The notes under the pieces: model-generated
What the model was told of the DNA's origin: nothing
The model's database searches: none
What the model saw: only the letters and a program-made list of their open reading frames with translations
Position numbers and translations under genes: made by a program
Part shown: positions 35,148 through 47,457 of the stretch, one piece after another
Layout of the letters: each line of letters begins with the position of its first letter
Numbering within the stretch: position 1 is the first letter of the stretch
DNA from: Engraulis encrasicolus
Lineage: Eukaryota; Chordata; Actinopteri; Clupeiformes; Engraulidae
DNA length: 64,000 bases
NCBI RefSeq assembly: GCF_034702125.1
Contig: NC_085869.1
Coordinates: 48,632,042-48,696,041, forward strand
Reading direction: 5' to 3'

Positions 35148-36122
35148 TTAGTACATAGAGTCCGTGATACGCCTCATGCTACTGAATCTCATGTTGGGGT
35201 ATCCCATGTTTCTATAGTTTCTGTACTCTCCAGGAGGGAAGTAATACTGTCTTCCTCTGTAGTTGGGATGCTCATACATGAGCCAGTTGCCCTCCATCAC
35301 GTGGCAAGACTGGCACTGGTTCATACGGTAGCGATCCATCATGTTGTCACAGTCATCCATACACTCGTGCATCTGACCACCGAAGTTCTCCCTCTCGTAC
35401 ATCCTCATTCTGTAGTTTCCTCTGTGCTGTGAGTACAAGTAGACAGAAGGTTTGGTTACTAACTAATTCTATGCACAACATGCTTAATATACCTTAAACC
35501 AATTTTTCTAATCTGCACACATATTTTTTAGTTACCATGGGGATATGGCGGCAGGAATGGATAGAGTTGTTCCAACCCCACATGCTCATGTAGTCGGGGT
35601 ACTCTCCCCTCCTCATGAAGTACTGGTTGCCCATGTAGTTGTTCTGGTCGTACATCATCCAGCAGCCATTGTGCACCCTGGCGGAGCCGCAGCGGCTGAG
35701 GTAGGGGGAGAAATCAGCACTGTCTCCACTGCAGTCCCAGGAGCGACCCTGGAAGTTCCTGTCCTCGTAGAAGGTGATCTGCAAAGAAAGTTTCTGTCTT
35801 TTATGATCCATAGCAGAGTAGATGGCAGTGAAAAGAATTCTGATTTTGTCGTTTCAGTGGATCTGAGGTTGTTTTTTAAAATCCAGAAGTAGCACTGATA
35901 TCTTGTGAAAACCCCAATAGGAAATCCTGTTTTCCATTCCGGCTTCAGTTAAATTTGCTATGCCATACAGATTTAACTTATTTCTTTACCAAGCATTGCT
36001 TTTACAAGAGCTAAAACATTTATTTTCCTAACCTATATGATATAAAATGAACTGTAATTTAACTCGGCAGTATGAAATTAAATCTAACGTGTGGGAAATG
36101 CAGCTCTTACCTTTCCCATCAT
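35148..36122 (-). CDS. crygm2d-like: Gamma-M crystallin gM-3 (M2-like), three exons
   Basis: Exons are 36111-36122 (MMGK), 35536-35778 and 35148-35426; introns are 332 and 109 bp with GT-AG ends. The 177-residue product keeps all four Greek keys: [33 protein letters not shown] and [10 protein letters not shown]. It has about 22 Met, 8 Cys (Cys replaced by Ser in GDSADF of domain 1) and only 5 Trp, the fewest of the six. The C terminus is ITDSMY instead of IMDSWY. Intron 2 and the 3' UTR are nearly identical to gM-5, while exon sequences differ more, suggesting recent exchange. A lens structural role follows from the family; nothing here suggests loss of function. Confidence 0.95.
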
Positions 36123-36178
36123 GATGACGGATTGTTTGTGTCTCCAAGCTAACTTGCCACTGCATTGCCCTCTGCTTG

Positions 36179-36184
36179 TTTATA
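36179..36184 (-). promoter_or_regulatory. TATA box of gM-3
   Basis: TATAAA on the minus strand, 57 bp upstream of the first ATG. Confidence 0.75.
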
Positions 36185-36217
36185 TACTGAACATCACTCT
36201 TAGCTACGTACTGTACT

Positions 36218-36340
36218 TTTGTTACAAAACCCTGAGTCATCAGACCAATCGTGTTGCAAAGGGACGTTTTTTTCAAAGCAGAACCCAAAGGGGCATTATT
36301 TAGTATTGAATGCATTTCAAATAATGGCAGTGTGGGTTCT
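36218..36340 (-). promoter_or_regulatory. Lens regulatory module of gM-3
   Basis: Sox-like 'ttttgttacaaaa', then Maf core CTGATGACTCAG (minus strand) at 36232-36243, 47 bp above the TATA box. The distal block with 'caaagcagaacccaaagggg' and 'attgaatgcatttcaaataa' follows. Confidence 0.75.
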
Positions 36341-36344
36341 TTGA

Positions 36345-37470
36345 ATGAAAAGAAAAGAATGTGTTTTTACTATGATGTAACCCCCCTGAAATTAACCTCA
36401 TTATTTACTTGTTCCTTTATTAATCTGTGAGGATATTAACTTGATTTATGTAGAGAACTGCATGAATTAATTTATGGTGTAAACCTCCTACTGTCTACTG
36501 CCATATTACATTCTAAATGAAATGACATTTTGACCCTGGGACAAAGATAATTTTTTATGGTATTGTGATTTAGATGGTATTGTGTGCCATCTGCCAGGGA
36601 CTTAAAGTGTTATATCTCAATGAGTACTGTTCATATGCATACTGTTAGTAAATATTTGAGCAGAAATACTGCAATGACTCTTTCAGCGATCATTTATGTA
36701 CAGTAGTGGTTGCCCCAGCAGGCCTATGATGCTGAAAGACAATATATACTGTATTTTAAATTATTTATTGTAATATTTAAATTTTGTGAAGTAAAATTTA
36801 ATGACAAATGCTGGAGTAAAGCTGTGTAAGCTGCTGACACCTATATGGATATTTCTGAAAACTCTTGGCTTCTTGTTTACACATCTTGTTTACACATTTC
36901 AATTAAAAATATCCCATTTAGGGGACTAAAACGCACCTGGAGGTTTTTTTATCCACTTGTTGTGTTTTTACGTTAATGGATAAAAAATATCTGCATTTAA
37001 AGATGTACACATGTGTAATCAGCACCTACATTCTCTCATATGTATTTAATATTGTCCATTAAGAGTAACCCATAGCCTTCATTCATCAGCCCGTTTCATT
37101 CACTTTGTTGAAACTGGCTGGTCTCACACCATTATGGTGTTTTTAATTCTATTTTCATGGCTTGTAATTATTTTTTTAATTTAACCAGTTATTACTGTTT
37201 GGTCAATTGCTGAGCCACAAACTGACAACATTATAGACCACTGTTCTGATTGGCCCCTAGTGAACTTCTTGGTACTGCCAAAAGGTTGCCATGAAGTCAC
37301 AACACAGCATTTGTAGAGCTACACTGTCTGCAGTAACCGTCTTCATCATGACAAAAGGCAGTCGCAAACAAAACATAATTTGAAGGGACACAACACTGAT
37401 ACAGGTGGCTTCATGGAGTTTTGTAGAGCAATTGAGGAAAACACTGAGCAAGCGTATGTGTGTGTGTGTG
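36345..37470. other. No gene recognised
   Basis: AT-rich sequence upstream of gM-3. I see no supported exon or bounded repeat. Confidence 0.35.
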
Positions 37471-37472
37471 TG

Positions 37473-37664
37473 CAGTGGTGTAGTCTACTTTTTATGGTGG
37501 GTATACTGTATATTTGAGAATTTTTTGAAGTGGGTATACTGTATATATTTCTGCTATTCATAATAATGGATAAATCAATTTTAAGTGGGTATACTGAAAT
37601 CCCTGAAATTTAGAAGTGGGTATACTCCGTATACCCGCGTTCTACGTAGTAGACTACACCACTG
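37473..37664. mobile_element. 192-bp MITE inserted in a (GT)n tract
   Basis: CAGTGGTGTAGTCTAC at the left and GTAGACTACACCACTG at the right form a perfect 16-bp inverted repeat. Both flanks are GT repeat, so the target duplication is hidden in TGTGTGTG. The interior repeats 'gtgggtatact' four times. Confidence 0.85.
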
Positions 37665-38494
37665 TGTGTGTGTGTCTTCCTCCATGTTGTCTCCACTTTG
37701 AGTTTCTATTTGCTCAATTTTGTATCTTGATCTTATTTTAGGCTATTCACTAGATCCATGGTTAAATACCGTACCCGATTGGTCATCAGGGCCTACGACC
37801 GCATGCTCTGAAATGCACTCATTGTCGATATGACATATATATTAATTGCTTTCTTTGCTTTGCTATCTCAATGCTCAATTTTGCACAGGTATTGGCAGTA
37901 CCGTTTTGAAATGCTGACAGGATATATTGCACAACAATTGACCTCTCCGCTAGCACTGATGGATCTTCAAGCACAAAATATCAGCACTGGTAAAATTATA
38001 TATTATTTACTGTCGAAAATGGCTACCTGATAATTCTCAACATTTTGCTTTGCTATTTAGTTGGCGCCTATGGGTTCATTTTGACAGCCTTATTTCCAGC
38101 ACGTTAACATCCTGTCATAAGAGTGAGATGAAAGAGGTACAGACTAGATGTACCTTTGTACATTACTCACAAAACCAGGCTGCCCTGCACTGACACTGCA
38201 CACATTTTAAGTTAAATAATATCTCATGGGCCTTGTCTGTCTTGTGCTAATCAGGGTTGCGTCTCTGGAAAAAAAAAGTACTGTAGTTAACGTTTTAGCA
38301 ACTTTCATGAGTAGATACTGCATTAGTACTCCCATATCTCCAAAGGTAGCATATGAAATGAACTACTGCTTGAAGTAAGCTGGACTCCTAAGTTGTGGTG
38401 ATTTTAAAAGTGAGGGGCCTCCTATCCGTATCTCGAATCACTTGAAGAAGTGTAGTTGGAGTATATCACTGAAGTCCAGACATCACCTTAGACG

Positions 38495-38862
38495 TCAGAC
38501 ACACCAAGGCCGAACGGAACGGAAGCGAGACGAATGAGGTCTTTCTGCTTAGTTTCAGCCGGTGTGTTCTACTTTGCCTTTCACACTGACAGCGTCGGCG
38601 TGCATGGCCAGTCCTGTTCAACGTGCGTGCTACTTTGCCATTCATTTCAATGAGACAGCACTGTTCGCAGGCGTGAAAAATACGCTCGAGTTCTTTTTTT
38701 CCAAATGCAGCACGAAGCGGAGCCGGCTCCCGCGCCGCTGACGCCCGACTACTGTCAGTTGGTGTGTAAGGACAGATATGTTTCCTTGTATTTTCACCAA
38801 TGCCTGTAAAAATCGCTTCCGTCCCACGACGCTTTACCGCCCTACTGTGTAAACGACCTTAG
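38495..38862. mobile_element. GC-rich MITE, copy 2 (inverted relative to copy 1)
   Basis: Shares 'cagacacaccaaggc', 'agccggctcccgcgccgctg' and 'gtgtgtaaggacagatatg' with 16327-16710, in opposite internal orientation. Diverged. Confidence 0.6.
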
Positions 38863-40235
38863 CCACCTGAAGCAACCCACAGCGCTAGTCTACTTTAGAG
38901 TGGGACTCCACCCATAGCTTAACCTGCGGCACATATTTGACCACAAAAGTGTTAACATATCTCAATCATATGGTTCAAACACCGCAAAAATATGTACTGT
39001 ACACAAAATCATGATTCAGCTGTATGTGTGCTCACAATACAAATTCATGTCATGTCATTTCTTTGTGAAAAACATATGCCATAGCATTGCGATTGAATAG
39101 CCTTTCATTTCGACGCCTATTTTGGAAGATAGTTACATTAAAAATTGTTGGTTACTTACACACAGGCACTACATCAAGTGTTAACTACTTGAGAAAAAAT
39201 GTGTGCACACTTCCATTACGATAACGTAATTAGATAAGCTCTTGCCTGTAATGCGAGCTGTGTACCACACAAGTTCGAATCCGCACTGAAGTTTGACGAG
39301 CAGAAGATGTAAAGTCATGTTTTATACCCCAGAGCATAACATTCAATTTCCCTTGACTGCACGCATGTGTTTTGCGTAAAAGAAATGATCTAGCTGCGCC
39401 AGATATTTTCCACATGCATATCTTAATTGTATGATTTCAATGTTTGAACAAGGAAGTGTTTTTTTGCAGAGGAAACAGCTGAGTAATGAGATCAGCAAAA
39501 CACATGGTTGTCTTCCAATCAAAAGGGCCATTCATGCTTATCTCTTTTTGCTTCCATGTTCACACACTATAGTGATGAGAAAGTAGGTCCAGAATTTGGA
39601 GAAGTAGTAGCGGTGTGGACTTTGGAACGTAGACACCCATTACTATGGGAATTGGAGGATTTTGAGAAACAAACACATTTTGCCTTGAAGAGAGTAGATA
39701 GGCCTACTACAGAAGATTTTTTTAGAGGAATACTAACCCATGAAGTAGATCCAGCAACACACCCCTGAATTTCAAAATGAAAGTTGTGTTGCGCTGATCT
39801 GAAGCCACTTCAAAGGATGAAGACAGAGGCATCAGATAAAGTTTGGGGTCTTATCCTGATTATTGTGTACCCTTTCACAGGCTAATGTGGGTAATAGGAG
39901 GTGTCCCCCAGAAGATCCCTCAGTCCCACATCTGACCCCTATTAAGATTTCCTCATCTTTGATTAAAATCTACTAAACGTCAATTACTCCCATCCTTTTC
40001 AATACCCGACATCTAATTCCTTAATTATTACCGGGTTTTGATCCACCCTATCAAAACCAATCCTGAAACGGAATGACTCACTCAGAATTCTACAAGGAAA
40101 TGGGAGACAACATTCATATGCACAGACACAAACGCACTTTCACACACATATAGATAGATACAGACAGAGAGGGGATTACATGGGGAATCATGACACACAG
40201 TTCAGTTCAATGCTACAGTTCTTATAGTTATGTGT
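38863..40235. other. No gene recognised
   Basis: Contains a tRNA-like B-box phrase 'gttcgaatccg' near 39270 without a full cloverleaf, and otherwise no supported feature. Confidence 0.35.
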
Positions 40236-40239
40236 TCTT

Positions 40240-40367
40240 ACTAATGATAGGACAGCCGCAAATGTGACAGGAAGACAGTGGGAGAGGGATGGGGCAAGAA
40301 ATTATCCAGGTCGGACTCGAACCTGGATCCCCATGTAAGCCAACGTAGCGGGCCGTAACCTCATAAT
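40240..40367 (-). repeat. SINE family 2, diverged minus-strand copy
   Basis: On the minus strand: B box 'ggttcgagtcc' at about 40314-40324, then 'cccatccctctcccactgtc' and 'ttcctgtcacatttg'. Related to 31498-31691. Confidence 0.55.
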
Positions 40368-40520
40368 GCACCACCAGTGGCACGCTGTAATAGTCATTGA
40401 AAGGTTAGTTACCAAAGTACTACATTACAATGCCATAACACAGGGCCTTTAGTAATGCACTATGACTCGGTCATTGCCATGCTGGTAAATTTTTAATGTC
40501 TTGTTTTAACGGTATAATGC
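40368..40520. repeat. Dispersed repeat, unbroken copy
   Basis: 'gctgtaatagtcattgaaag' to 'tttaatgtcttgttttaacg' matches 41170-41320 and the two halves that flank the Kolobok-like element in gM-2. Confidence 0.6.
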
Positions 40521-41169
40521 CCTACAAAAGCAAAGTGCCGTAACTACATATTTTGTCAATTGAGTTTAGTGAAAATGGTCTTCATTACAGCTCTTTTATC
40601 TTGTGACAAAGCCTTATGATTCAAATGTCCCGATTCAGAGATATTACTCTGTCAAATTTGCAATAACTACAATATCCAATCTTAGCCTAAGGTAAGGGAT
40701 TTTCTCCTTCTCATTTACTGCACTTTGCCTTGGTAGTGCGCTGCACCACAACACCCCTCTATAGCTCATTTTTTTGTGACCAAATTGATCCCACGATAGT
40801 GATTGTTTTTTTTACCTCTTGTTTGAGATGGTGGAATAAACTTGTTGTTATCCATACACCACGTCTTTGTTGTTCTTTCAGAAGACTTGTAGCATGATGT
40901 ACTGCACATAAAAAGTCAAATTCCCTTTTTTTCTACTTACGTAGTTTCTATGATTGACACAAACTAAAATTGTGAGTGTGTTCAGTGGTGACAGAGGGGT
41001 AACTGAGAGGTTTTCGGTGGTGAATGGTGACTATGGGGTTCAGTGCTGACTCAGGGAGGGTCATTGGTTACAGAGAGAGGGGGCGAACATCAATGGTTAA
41101 TGGGAATTCAGTGGTGACTCAGACAAAGACTATTAAATACTACAGGCAACCCTAGAAGCAACAATCTGT

Positions 41170-41320
41170 AGCCATTCCACCAGTGGAACGCTGTAATAGA
41201 CATTGAAAAGTTGATTACCAAAGCACTATACTACTATGACATAACACAAGGCCTTTAGTATGACTTGGTCATTGTCATTCTGGTAACAGCAAATGTAAAA
41301 CACTGTGTCTTAACGGGATA
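41170..41320. repeat. Dispersed repeat, second unbroken copy
   Basis: 'ccaccagtggaacgctgtaa' to 'ctgtgtcttaacgggataat'; same family and orientation as 40368-40520. Confidence 0.6.
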
Positions 41321-41532
41321 ATGTAATTTTACTACAGTAAAATAGGCACAAAGCTGAAAGGATGGCTAGAGTGTAGTGACACAATTAATTGATTGATCAC
41401 TATAACACGTGCAGAACATATAAATGTCAGACACATGTGGATGTTTTAGATCCTATTGTGAAACACTGCGGATGTTGTTCACATTCATTGCATTTCAATA
41501 AAAAAAGAAGCTGGTTTATGTCATTAAAAAGG

Positions 41533-41538
41533 TTTATT
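41533..41538 (-). terminator. Polyadenylation signal of gM-4
   Basis: AATAAA on the minus strand, 27 bp past the stop codon. Confidence 0.8.
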
Positions 41539-41565
41539 CAGACCGTCTCACATTTCATAATGTTC

Positions 41566-42701
41566 TTAGTACCAAGAATCCATGATACGTCTCATGCTCA
41601 TGAATCTCATGTTGGGGTATCCCATGTTTCTCCAGCTTCTGTACTCTCCAGGGGGGAAGTAGTACTGTCTTCCTCTGTAGTGGGGCTGCTCATACATGAG
41701 CCAGTGACCATCCATCACGTGACAAGACTGGCAGTGGTTCATACGGTAGCGATCCATCATGTTGTCACAGTCGTTCATACACTCATGCATCTGACCACCG
41801 AAGTTCTCCCTCTCGTACATCCTCATTCTGTAGTTTCCTCTGTACTGTAAGATAAGACATAAACATTATAAGAGAAGTTCTGCACAGAATTGTCCAGTAA
41901 TACCCAAAATGATGTTTGTAAAAACAGCTAACATTTGTTATCATTCATTTACCATGGGGATATGACGGCAGGAATGGATAGAATTGTTCCAACCCCACAT
42001 GCTCATGTAGTCAGGGTACTCTCCCCTCCTCATGAAGTACTGGTTTCCCATGTAGTTGTTCTGGTCGTACATCATCCAGCAGCCATTGTGCACCCTGACG
42101 GAGCCACAGCGGCTGAGGTAGGGGGAGAAGTCACCACAGTCTCCACTGCAGTCCCAGGAACGGCCCCCAAAGTTCCTGTCCTCGTAGAAGGTGATCTGTT
42201 AAAAAAAAAAAAAAAATTACACCCTAGAGAAGACTTGATGGCCACATAATATCGTCAGTTATTATTAAGAATGTTAGCATGCACTGTATTTGGTTAAGGA
42301 ATCAGTCAGGGGTGACATGACCTATACAGTACATAACATTTATTATCCATACACTCATTTCTCCTTTAATAATTCTATGCAATTTGGGTTTTCCACATAT
42401 CGGTCTGTTTGTCCTCAATACACCTTATATAAGCAATGTTTGAAAATCATTTCCCAAGTCTATCAGCATTGTTTACCAAAAATCATGGCATTTAAGAGAA
42501 AGGGCACAATAATTACAGGACTGATAGTAGAAGAAAATCCTGGGCCTGAACTATCAGCTCATTTTGAACTAAGAAAAACCTGACTGCATTTTATTCTTAC
42601 AGTCAAACTCTGTCAAGCCTGAAATCAGGCACTGAGTCTGAATACTATCAGCCCTGTAATTATAATTTGTGTAGAATATAGGATCTTACCCTGCCCATCA
42701 T
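41566..42701 (-). CDS. crygm2d-like: Gamma-M crystallin gM-4 (M2-like), three exons
   Basis: Exons are 42690-42701 (MMGR), 41953-42195 and 41566-41844; introns are 494 and 108 bp. Exon 3 starts with Tyr (YRGNYR) rather than His, a feature shared only with gM-6. The first Greek key is [11 protein letters not shown] with GGR in place of QGR. There are about 23 Met, 9 Cys and 7 Trp, and the C terminus is IMDSWY. The polypyrimidine tract of intron 1 is a long uninterrupted T run (plus-strand A run at 42199-42214). A short frame with a 2A-like motif lies inside intron 1 on the opposite strand. All splice sites and frames are intact. Confidence 0.95.
42485..42583 (+). other. Short frame with a 2A-like VEENPGP motif, in intron 1 of gM-4
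   Basis: A 32-codon stretch from the ATG at 42485 ends in [13 protein letters not shown] (motif at 42527-42547) and then '[10 protein letters not shown]' and a stop. Ribosome-skipping 2A peptides end DxExNPGP, and such motifs occur near the N terminus of some non-LTR retrotransposon proteins. Here the Asp position is Ile, so activity is doubtful. I see no other LINE sequence beside it. It may be a chance frame. Confidence 0.3.
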
Positions 42702-42754
42702 GATTGCTATGTGCGTCTTACACCTGGTTCACCATTACCTGGCCCTGTGGTCTT

Positions 42755-42760
42755 TTTATA
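42755..42760 (-). promoter_or_regulatory. TATA box of gM-4
   Basis: TATAAA on the minus strand, 54 bp upstream of the first ATG. Confidence 0.8.
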
Positions 42761-42796
42761 CTGAACTTACTCCCACCTCTTAACTATATGTTGCAC

Positions 42797-42910
42797 CTTT
42801 GTTTCAAAACCCTGAGTCATCAGCCCAATCATGTTGAAAAGTGCCTGTTTTCAATGCTGAACCTAAAGGGTTATTATTTGCTAATGAATGCATTTAGGAA
42901 TAATGGTTGC
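42797..42910 (-). promoter_or_regulatory. Lens regulatory module of gM-4
   Basis: CTTTGTTTC (Sox-like) is at about 42798-42806 and the Maf core CTGATGACTCAG (minus strand) at 42812-42823. The distal block 'gaacctaaagggttattatt' with 'aatgaatgcatttaggaata' follows. This is the clearest example of the module in the window. Confidence 0.78.
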
Positions 42911-44810
42911 ACATAGTATTTTAAAAAAAGTAAAGACAGTGTGTTTCACTCTTTTGATGAGACCTAAAATACAATTGGCATTCTCACAAAAAGAACATCA
43001 CATGGTGCAATGTATGTTTAGACCCATAGACAACTAGTATGTTCTGTGGTTTCATGGTAAATGAAAGAGAAAATCTAGTGAATCCTAGAGGATGTCAAGG
43101 GTGACTGTATAGGTGCTTAAAGGGTATTCTGACTACAGTACTATGAATCATTGTTTTGGTAAAATAATGGCAGAAAGCCAAGTTAAGCCAAGCCATTGCC
43201 TGGCTGCCACACACATACCATTGACCGCCTCAAAGTAGAAATGCCTCTTGTCCCTGATTAATTTCCCAGATTTCCCACCCATATTTTAACCCAGATTACA
43301 TTTTGGGAGATAGAACTATGAGAGAAAACAAAAAAACTGAGGTACTCAGATTTTATATTTTTACTTGTAAGGCAAAGAAAACTGACCACGTTTTGACCCA
43401 AGAGTCTTCGTCAGGGAGACTTAACACTAATTGGATACTTGACCCACATTGACAAGGGATCAAGCGGGTTCATTGAAGCTCAGTCACTCAGCAGTTACTG
43501 TATGCCTACCTGTGGGGATTTATGAGCAGTGAACCAGGACCTCATGTACTTTGACTTTGATTTCCTACTGAATCTTTGTATATGTGAAAGTCTGCAGAAG
43601 AGTTCAGATACATCAATCCATGTATAAACAGGTTTTCATGGTCATTGTGCATCCCATTTAACATGAAATTTTAAAGCATTCAAGCAGTTGGTACGGGGTG
43701 CTGTGGAAAAAAAAGGCTATTTGGTGTGCTTTGGCTGTTTTTCCATGCTGGAAAATAGTTCCAAAATGACCAAGTCCAGCTCTCCATGTTGATTTGTGCC
43801 TTCATTTGCACTAAATGTGAATGTACAGAACACAGAAAGTAATTGAGGAAAAAATCCAGTAAATCAATTAACTTTGCCCAAAATCTTTCAATGGTGACGG
43901 CAGACTGCAATTACTACGTGAAACCAAAATATGGTCAGTGCTGATAGATTCAGGCAATGGCTTTCCGGGTCACCAGGAAAATGCGTTCATCCACTATTTA
44001 CCGTAAGTTTCGGGACTGGAGGGAGACCCTCAATTTGACCTGGGGTTGGCGTATCCCTTTCATGCATATGCACTTTTTTCATGTCAAGTAAGTCTCAGTA
44101 CACCCAAATGTTGCATGAAAAGTTATGCATGTCGCTTTTTTGTGCATATTTTTGTGTGACTTAAATTCCACATGCACCCATGTGGCAATGAGTGCACACA
44201 TTTGCAAAAGAGCTATCCAAGATAACCCCAGTTTTGTGCTTCAACTTGAAAAAGCTTTGGTCATGCAACGGACTCAGGTTTTCTCCTTTTTTTGTGAAGT
44301 TCATTATTGATGAAGGGGTTGATTGGCAGGTTGAAAACCTTAAACATGAGAACAGAAAAAATCCTCGCCAAACCTTCATTACTTCCATGTATTGTGTGGA
44401 TGTTAATAGCCATTATTTTCATGTCCGTTTCATGGAGAAAAGGGCCATTACACATTGGGACAATGTTACTGTTATTACAATGGAATAATTAGTACCACTT
44501 TAAAACCGTCAATTGCGGCGAAAATACTTAAACTTGAGTGCTGTTGTGGATGCTGCGGCTTTTTAAATTAGATTTAAATTAAAATTGAAGTACAGTTCGT
44601 AGAGTTCGCAGTACAGTTCGCTCATGAGTCCTGACAAGTTGCGCTAGTGATAAGGTGTAATTAATTGAGGAGAGCTCTAGAGGACCAGGTGTGATTAAAA
44701 AGAGTACTGACACACCATAAAAGCCTAGCAGGACCAGGGAGAGCAGTCGATTCTGATTTTGTAATACCCTCACAATGGACTGTATTCTCCCACCCGCGTT
44801 AGGGTGCGTA
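42911..44810. other. No gene recognised
   Basis: Phrases such as 'cgttttgacccaagagtctt' near 43393 look repeat-derived. I see no supported gene; short frames near 44190-44490 lack domains and splice context. Confidence 0.35.
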
Positions 44811-47046
44811 AGTCAAGTCAAGTCAAGTTTATTTATAAAGCACATTTCATATGGCTTACATAGACTCAATGTGCTGTAAGATTAAAAGGAGGAAAAGTAG
44901 AAAATTTAAAAACAGCACTAAAACTGAGTGAAAATATAAACATATATAATAATAGGTAGAAATAAACAAAAATAAAAACCCATTGCAATGATAAGACCTT
45001 TTAAACACCAAACACTAGACTAGACACATAGTCTGCAAGGGCCCAGAGCAAAATAAATAGAATAAAAGTAAAATCAAAGTAAAAAAATAAAAAAACATAA
45101 AAACCCTTAGGAAATAAAACAATGTCAATAAAAATCAACTCAACCAAAAGCTTGTGTAAATAAAAACGTTTTAAGACCCTTTTTAAAAGCGGGAGTAGAA
45201 GTCACTGACCTTAGTTCTAGGGGGAGGGAATTCCAAAGGGTAGGGGCACAATAACTAAAAGCACCATGTGCAGTGTTGGTGTTAATTTTGGGGACGCATA
45301 AAAGACCTTTATTTGATGTTCTCAACGAACGGGTAGGATGGTAGAGGGATGATGTCAGAGATGTAGGTAGGGGCCAAGCCATTTACTGCTTTAAAAGTGA
45401 TCAGAAGTATTTTAAAATGTATTCTTTGTTGTACAGGCAGCCAGTGAAGAGATTTCAGAATTGGGGTGATGTGTCCAAATTTGGATGTTCTTGTCAGTAT
45501 TCTGGCAGCTGTATTCTGAATGAGTTGGAGTTTGTTGAGTGCCTGTTTAGTGAGCCCGGCATATAGGGAGTTGCAGTAATCAAGGCGGCTGGAGATAAAA
45601 GCATGAAACTAACTTTTCAGAGTCCTGAGGAGACGAGAGGCCACGTACTTTAGTAATATTTCGCAGGATGGTAAAATGCCGTCTTAGTGATAAACAGATA
45701 TATGTTTGTTAAAATTAAGATCTGTATCAAGGGTCACACCCCAAATTTCTGACATCATCACAAGGTATTACCTGAAGGGGGCTAAAAACGTACAAAGATG
45801 TTCTCTACGAGCCTTGGGGCCTACAACTAAAATCTCTGTCTTGCTGTCGTTTAACAATAAAAAATTCTGACCCATCCAGTTTTTGATGTCTGAGACACAA
45901 CTTATTAGGTCATTTACTGGACTGGGTCGTCAGGGGAAAAAAGAAATGTACAACTGGGTATCATCTGCATAGGAGTGATATGAAAGACCATGGTTGCCGG
46001 ATGATATGCCCAAGTGGTAGCATATATAAATTAAAAAGCAGAGGGCCCAGGATTGATCCCTGAGGTATCCCATGAGAGGTATCCATAGAGTCAGAGAAGA
46101 AATTGTTAATAGTGACAGAGAAGGATCTCCCATTTAAATAAGAAGTGATCCAGGCAAGGGCACTACCGCAAATGCCGATTTGATCTTGTAGTCGTTGGAT
46201 TAAAATCGTATATGATCCACAGTGTCAAACGCAGCACTTAAGTCTAGAAGAACCAGAACAGATACTTTATGGTTATCAGTGGCCATTTTAAGATCATTGA
46301 CAACTCTGATCAAAGCAGTCTCTGTACTATGATTCACACGGAATCCAGATTGGTAGGCATCGAAAAGGGAGTTGTGGGACAGATAAGAGTAAAAGCTGCT
46401 TGTAGGCAACCTTCTCAAGGATTTTACCTAAAAATGGTAAGTTTGAAATGGGCCTATAACTCTCAAAAGCTAAGGGATCAAGGGTATGTTTCTTTAACAG
46501 AGGAGTAACCAATGCATGTTTAAGACAGGAAGGGAAAGTACCAGAGAGGAGTGATGAATTAACAATATTTAAAATGTCAGTAGCTAAACAGCTGAAGACC
46601 TCTTTGAGCAATTTAGTAGGTATAGGGTCAAGGGAGCAGGTAGCAGAGCCTAGCTGTCGAACTATCTCTCCTAACTCATCTTGATGAATAGGAGTAAAAC
46701 TGGGGAGACAGGCTTGGCTGGGCAGAAATTGACATGGAGAAATGTAGCTGACATCAGTATTAGACGGTATGATATTGCTCCTTATAGTTAAAATTTTATC
46801 ACTAAAAAAAGTTGCAAACTCATTGCATTTCTCTACAGAGTGGAGCTCTGTAGGAATTGTAAGTGGAGGGTTGATAAGTTTATCAATGGTATTGAACAGT
46901 ATTTTAGCGTTATTTGAATTTTCAGCAATGATCTGAGAGAAGTACTGCCTTCGAGCTTTCTTGATTTCATTGTTATACAAAGTCAAAGAAAGCGTGCAAC
47001 GGCGCCTCCGTGCTTGCTCAAGTGTGTGACTTACGTGGGATTTCAC
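44811..47046 (-). mobile_element. 5'-truncated LINE with a frameshifted reverse transcriptase
   Basis: Minus-strand translation gives an open 239-codon frame (47046-46327) with 'LYNNEIKKARRQYFSQIIAE', 'SATCSLDPIPTKLLKEV', 'HALVTPLLKKHTLDPLAFE' and '[16 protein letters not shown]'. A frameshift follows, then '[18 protein letters not shown]' and '[13 protein letters not shown]' (46418-46200), and the catalytic YADD at 45960-45971. The tail frame (45382-45140) ends 'ELRSVTSTPAFKKGLKTFLF'. The 3' end is marked by a TTGAC repeat. The endonuclease part is absent. It is a rather young but dead copy of a fish LINE (family inferred only from RT motifs). Confidence 0.82.
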
Positions 47047-47457
47047 CAGTTGTGGACTTTGGGTGGGGCCAGGCCAAAATCAGGGAGTTTTGCTTGTAAA
47101 TGAATCTAACGTGCATTCTCCCATGCACTTACGCGCTTTTCCCTTTACGCACATCAAAGTAGGCTACAGGTTGTCCCATCTGTTTTTGTAAAACACAAAA
47201 ATATTTACTGATGGTTATTACAGCTAAGCGTAAAGAGGGAGGCCTATACTTGTCAGAGCATATCTTTGACATTTCGCTTCTGGTCTCTACTACACCCCAT
47301 CAGCTGCGTGTTTAAGTCAATTCTCATGTGTGGAAAGAATATAAAGTTTTGCACACACGTTTGCAATCAATGTTCACGTTGACATCGCTTCGTAGAATGT
47401 AATGATGCATAGTACCAATGGAAGGCTCATTTTCTGCCCTTTCACATTGGTATGTAT

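Noticed and set aside
39240..39300. Possible tRNA gene with a GTTCGAATCC B box
   Set aside because: No convincing acceptor or anticodon stem could be built; it is more likely a SINE relic.
41935..42249. Open frames antisense to crystallin exons (also at 11871, 13670, 35545, 41389, 49789, 50183, 61166)
   Set aside because: They mirror exons on the opposite strand and owe their openness to crystallin codon bias; no independent start or domain.
44192..44488. 98-codon frame upstream of the large LINE
   Set aside because: No domain, no splice sites and overlapping frames on both strands; not distinguishable from chance.
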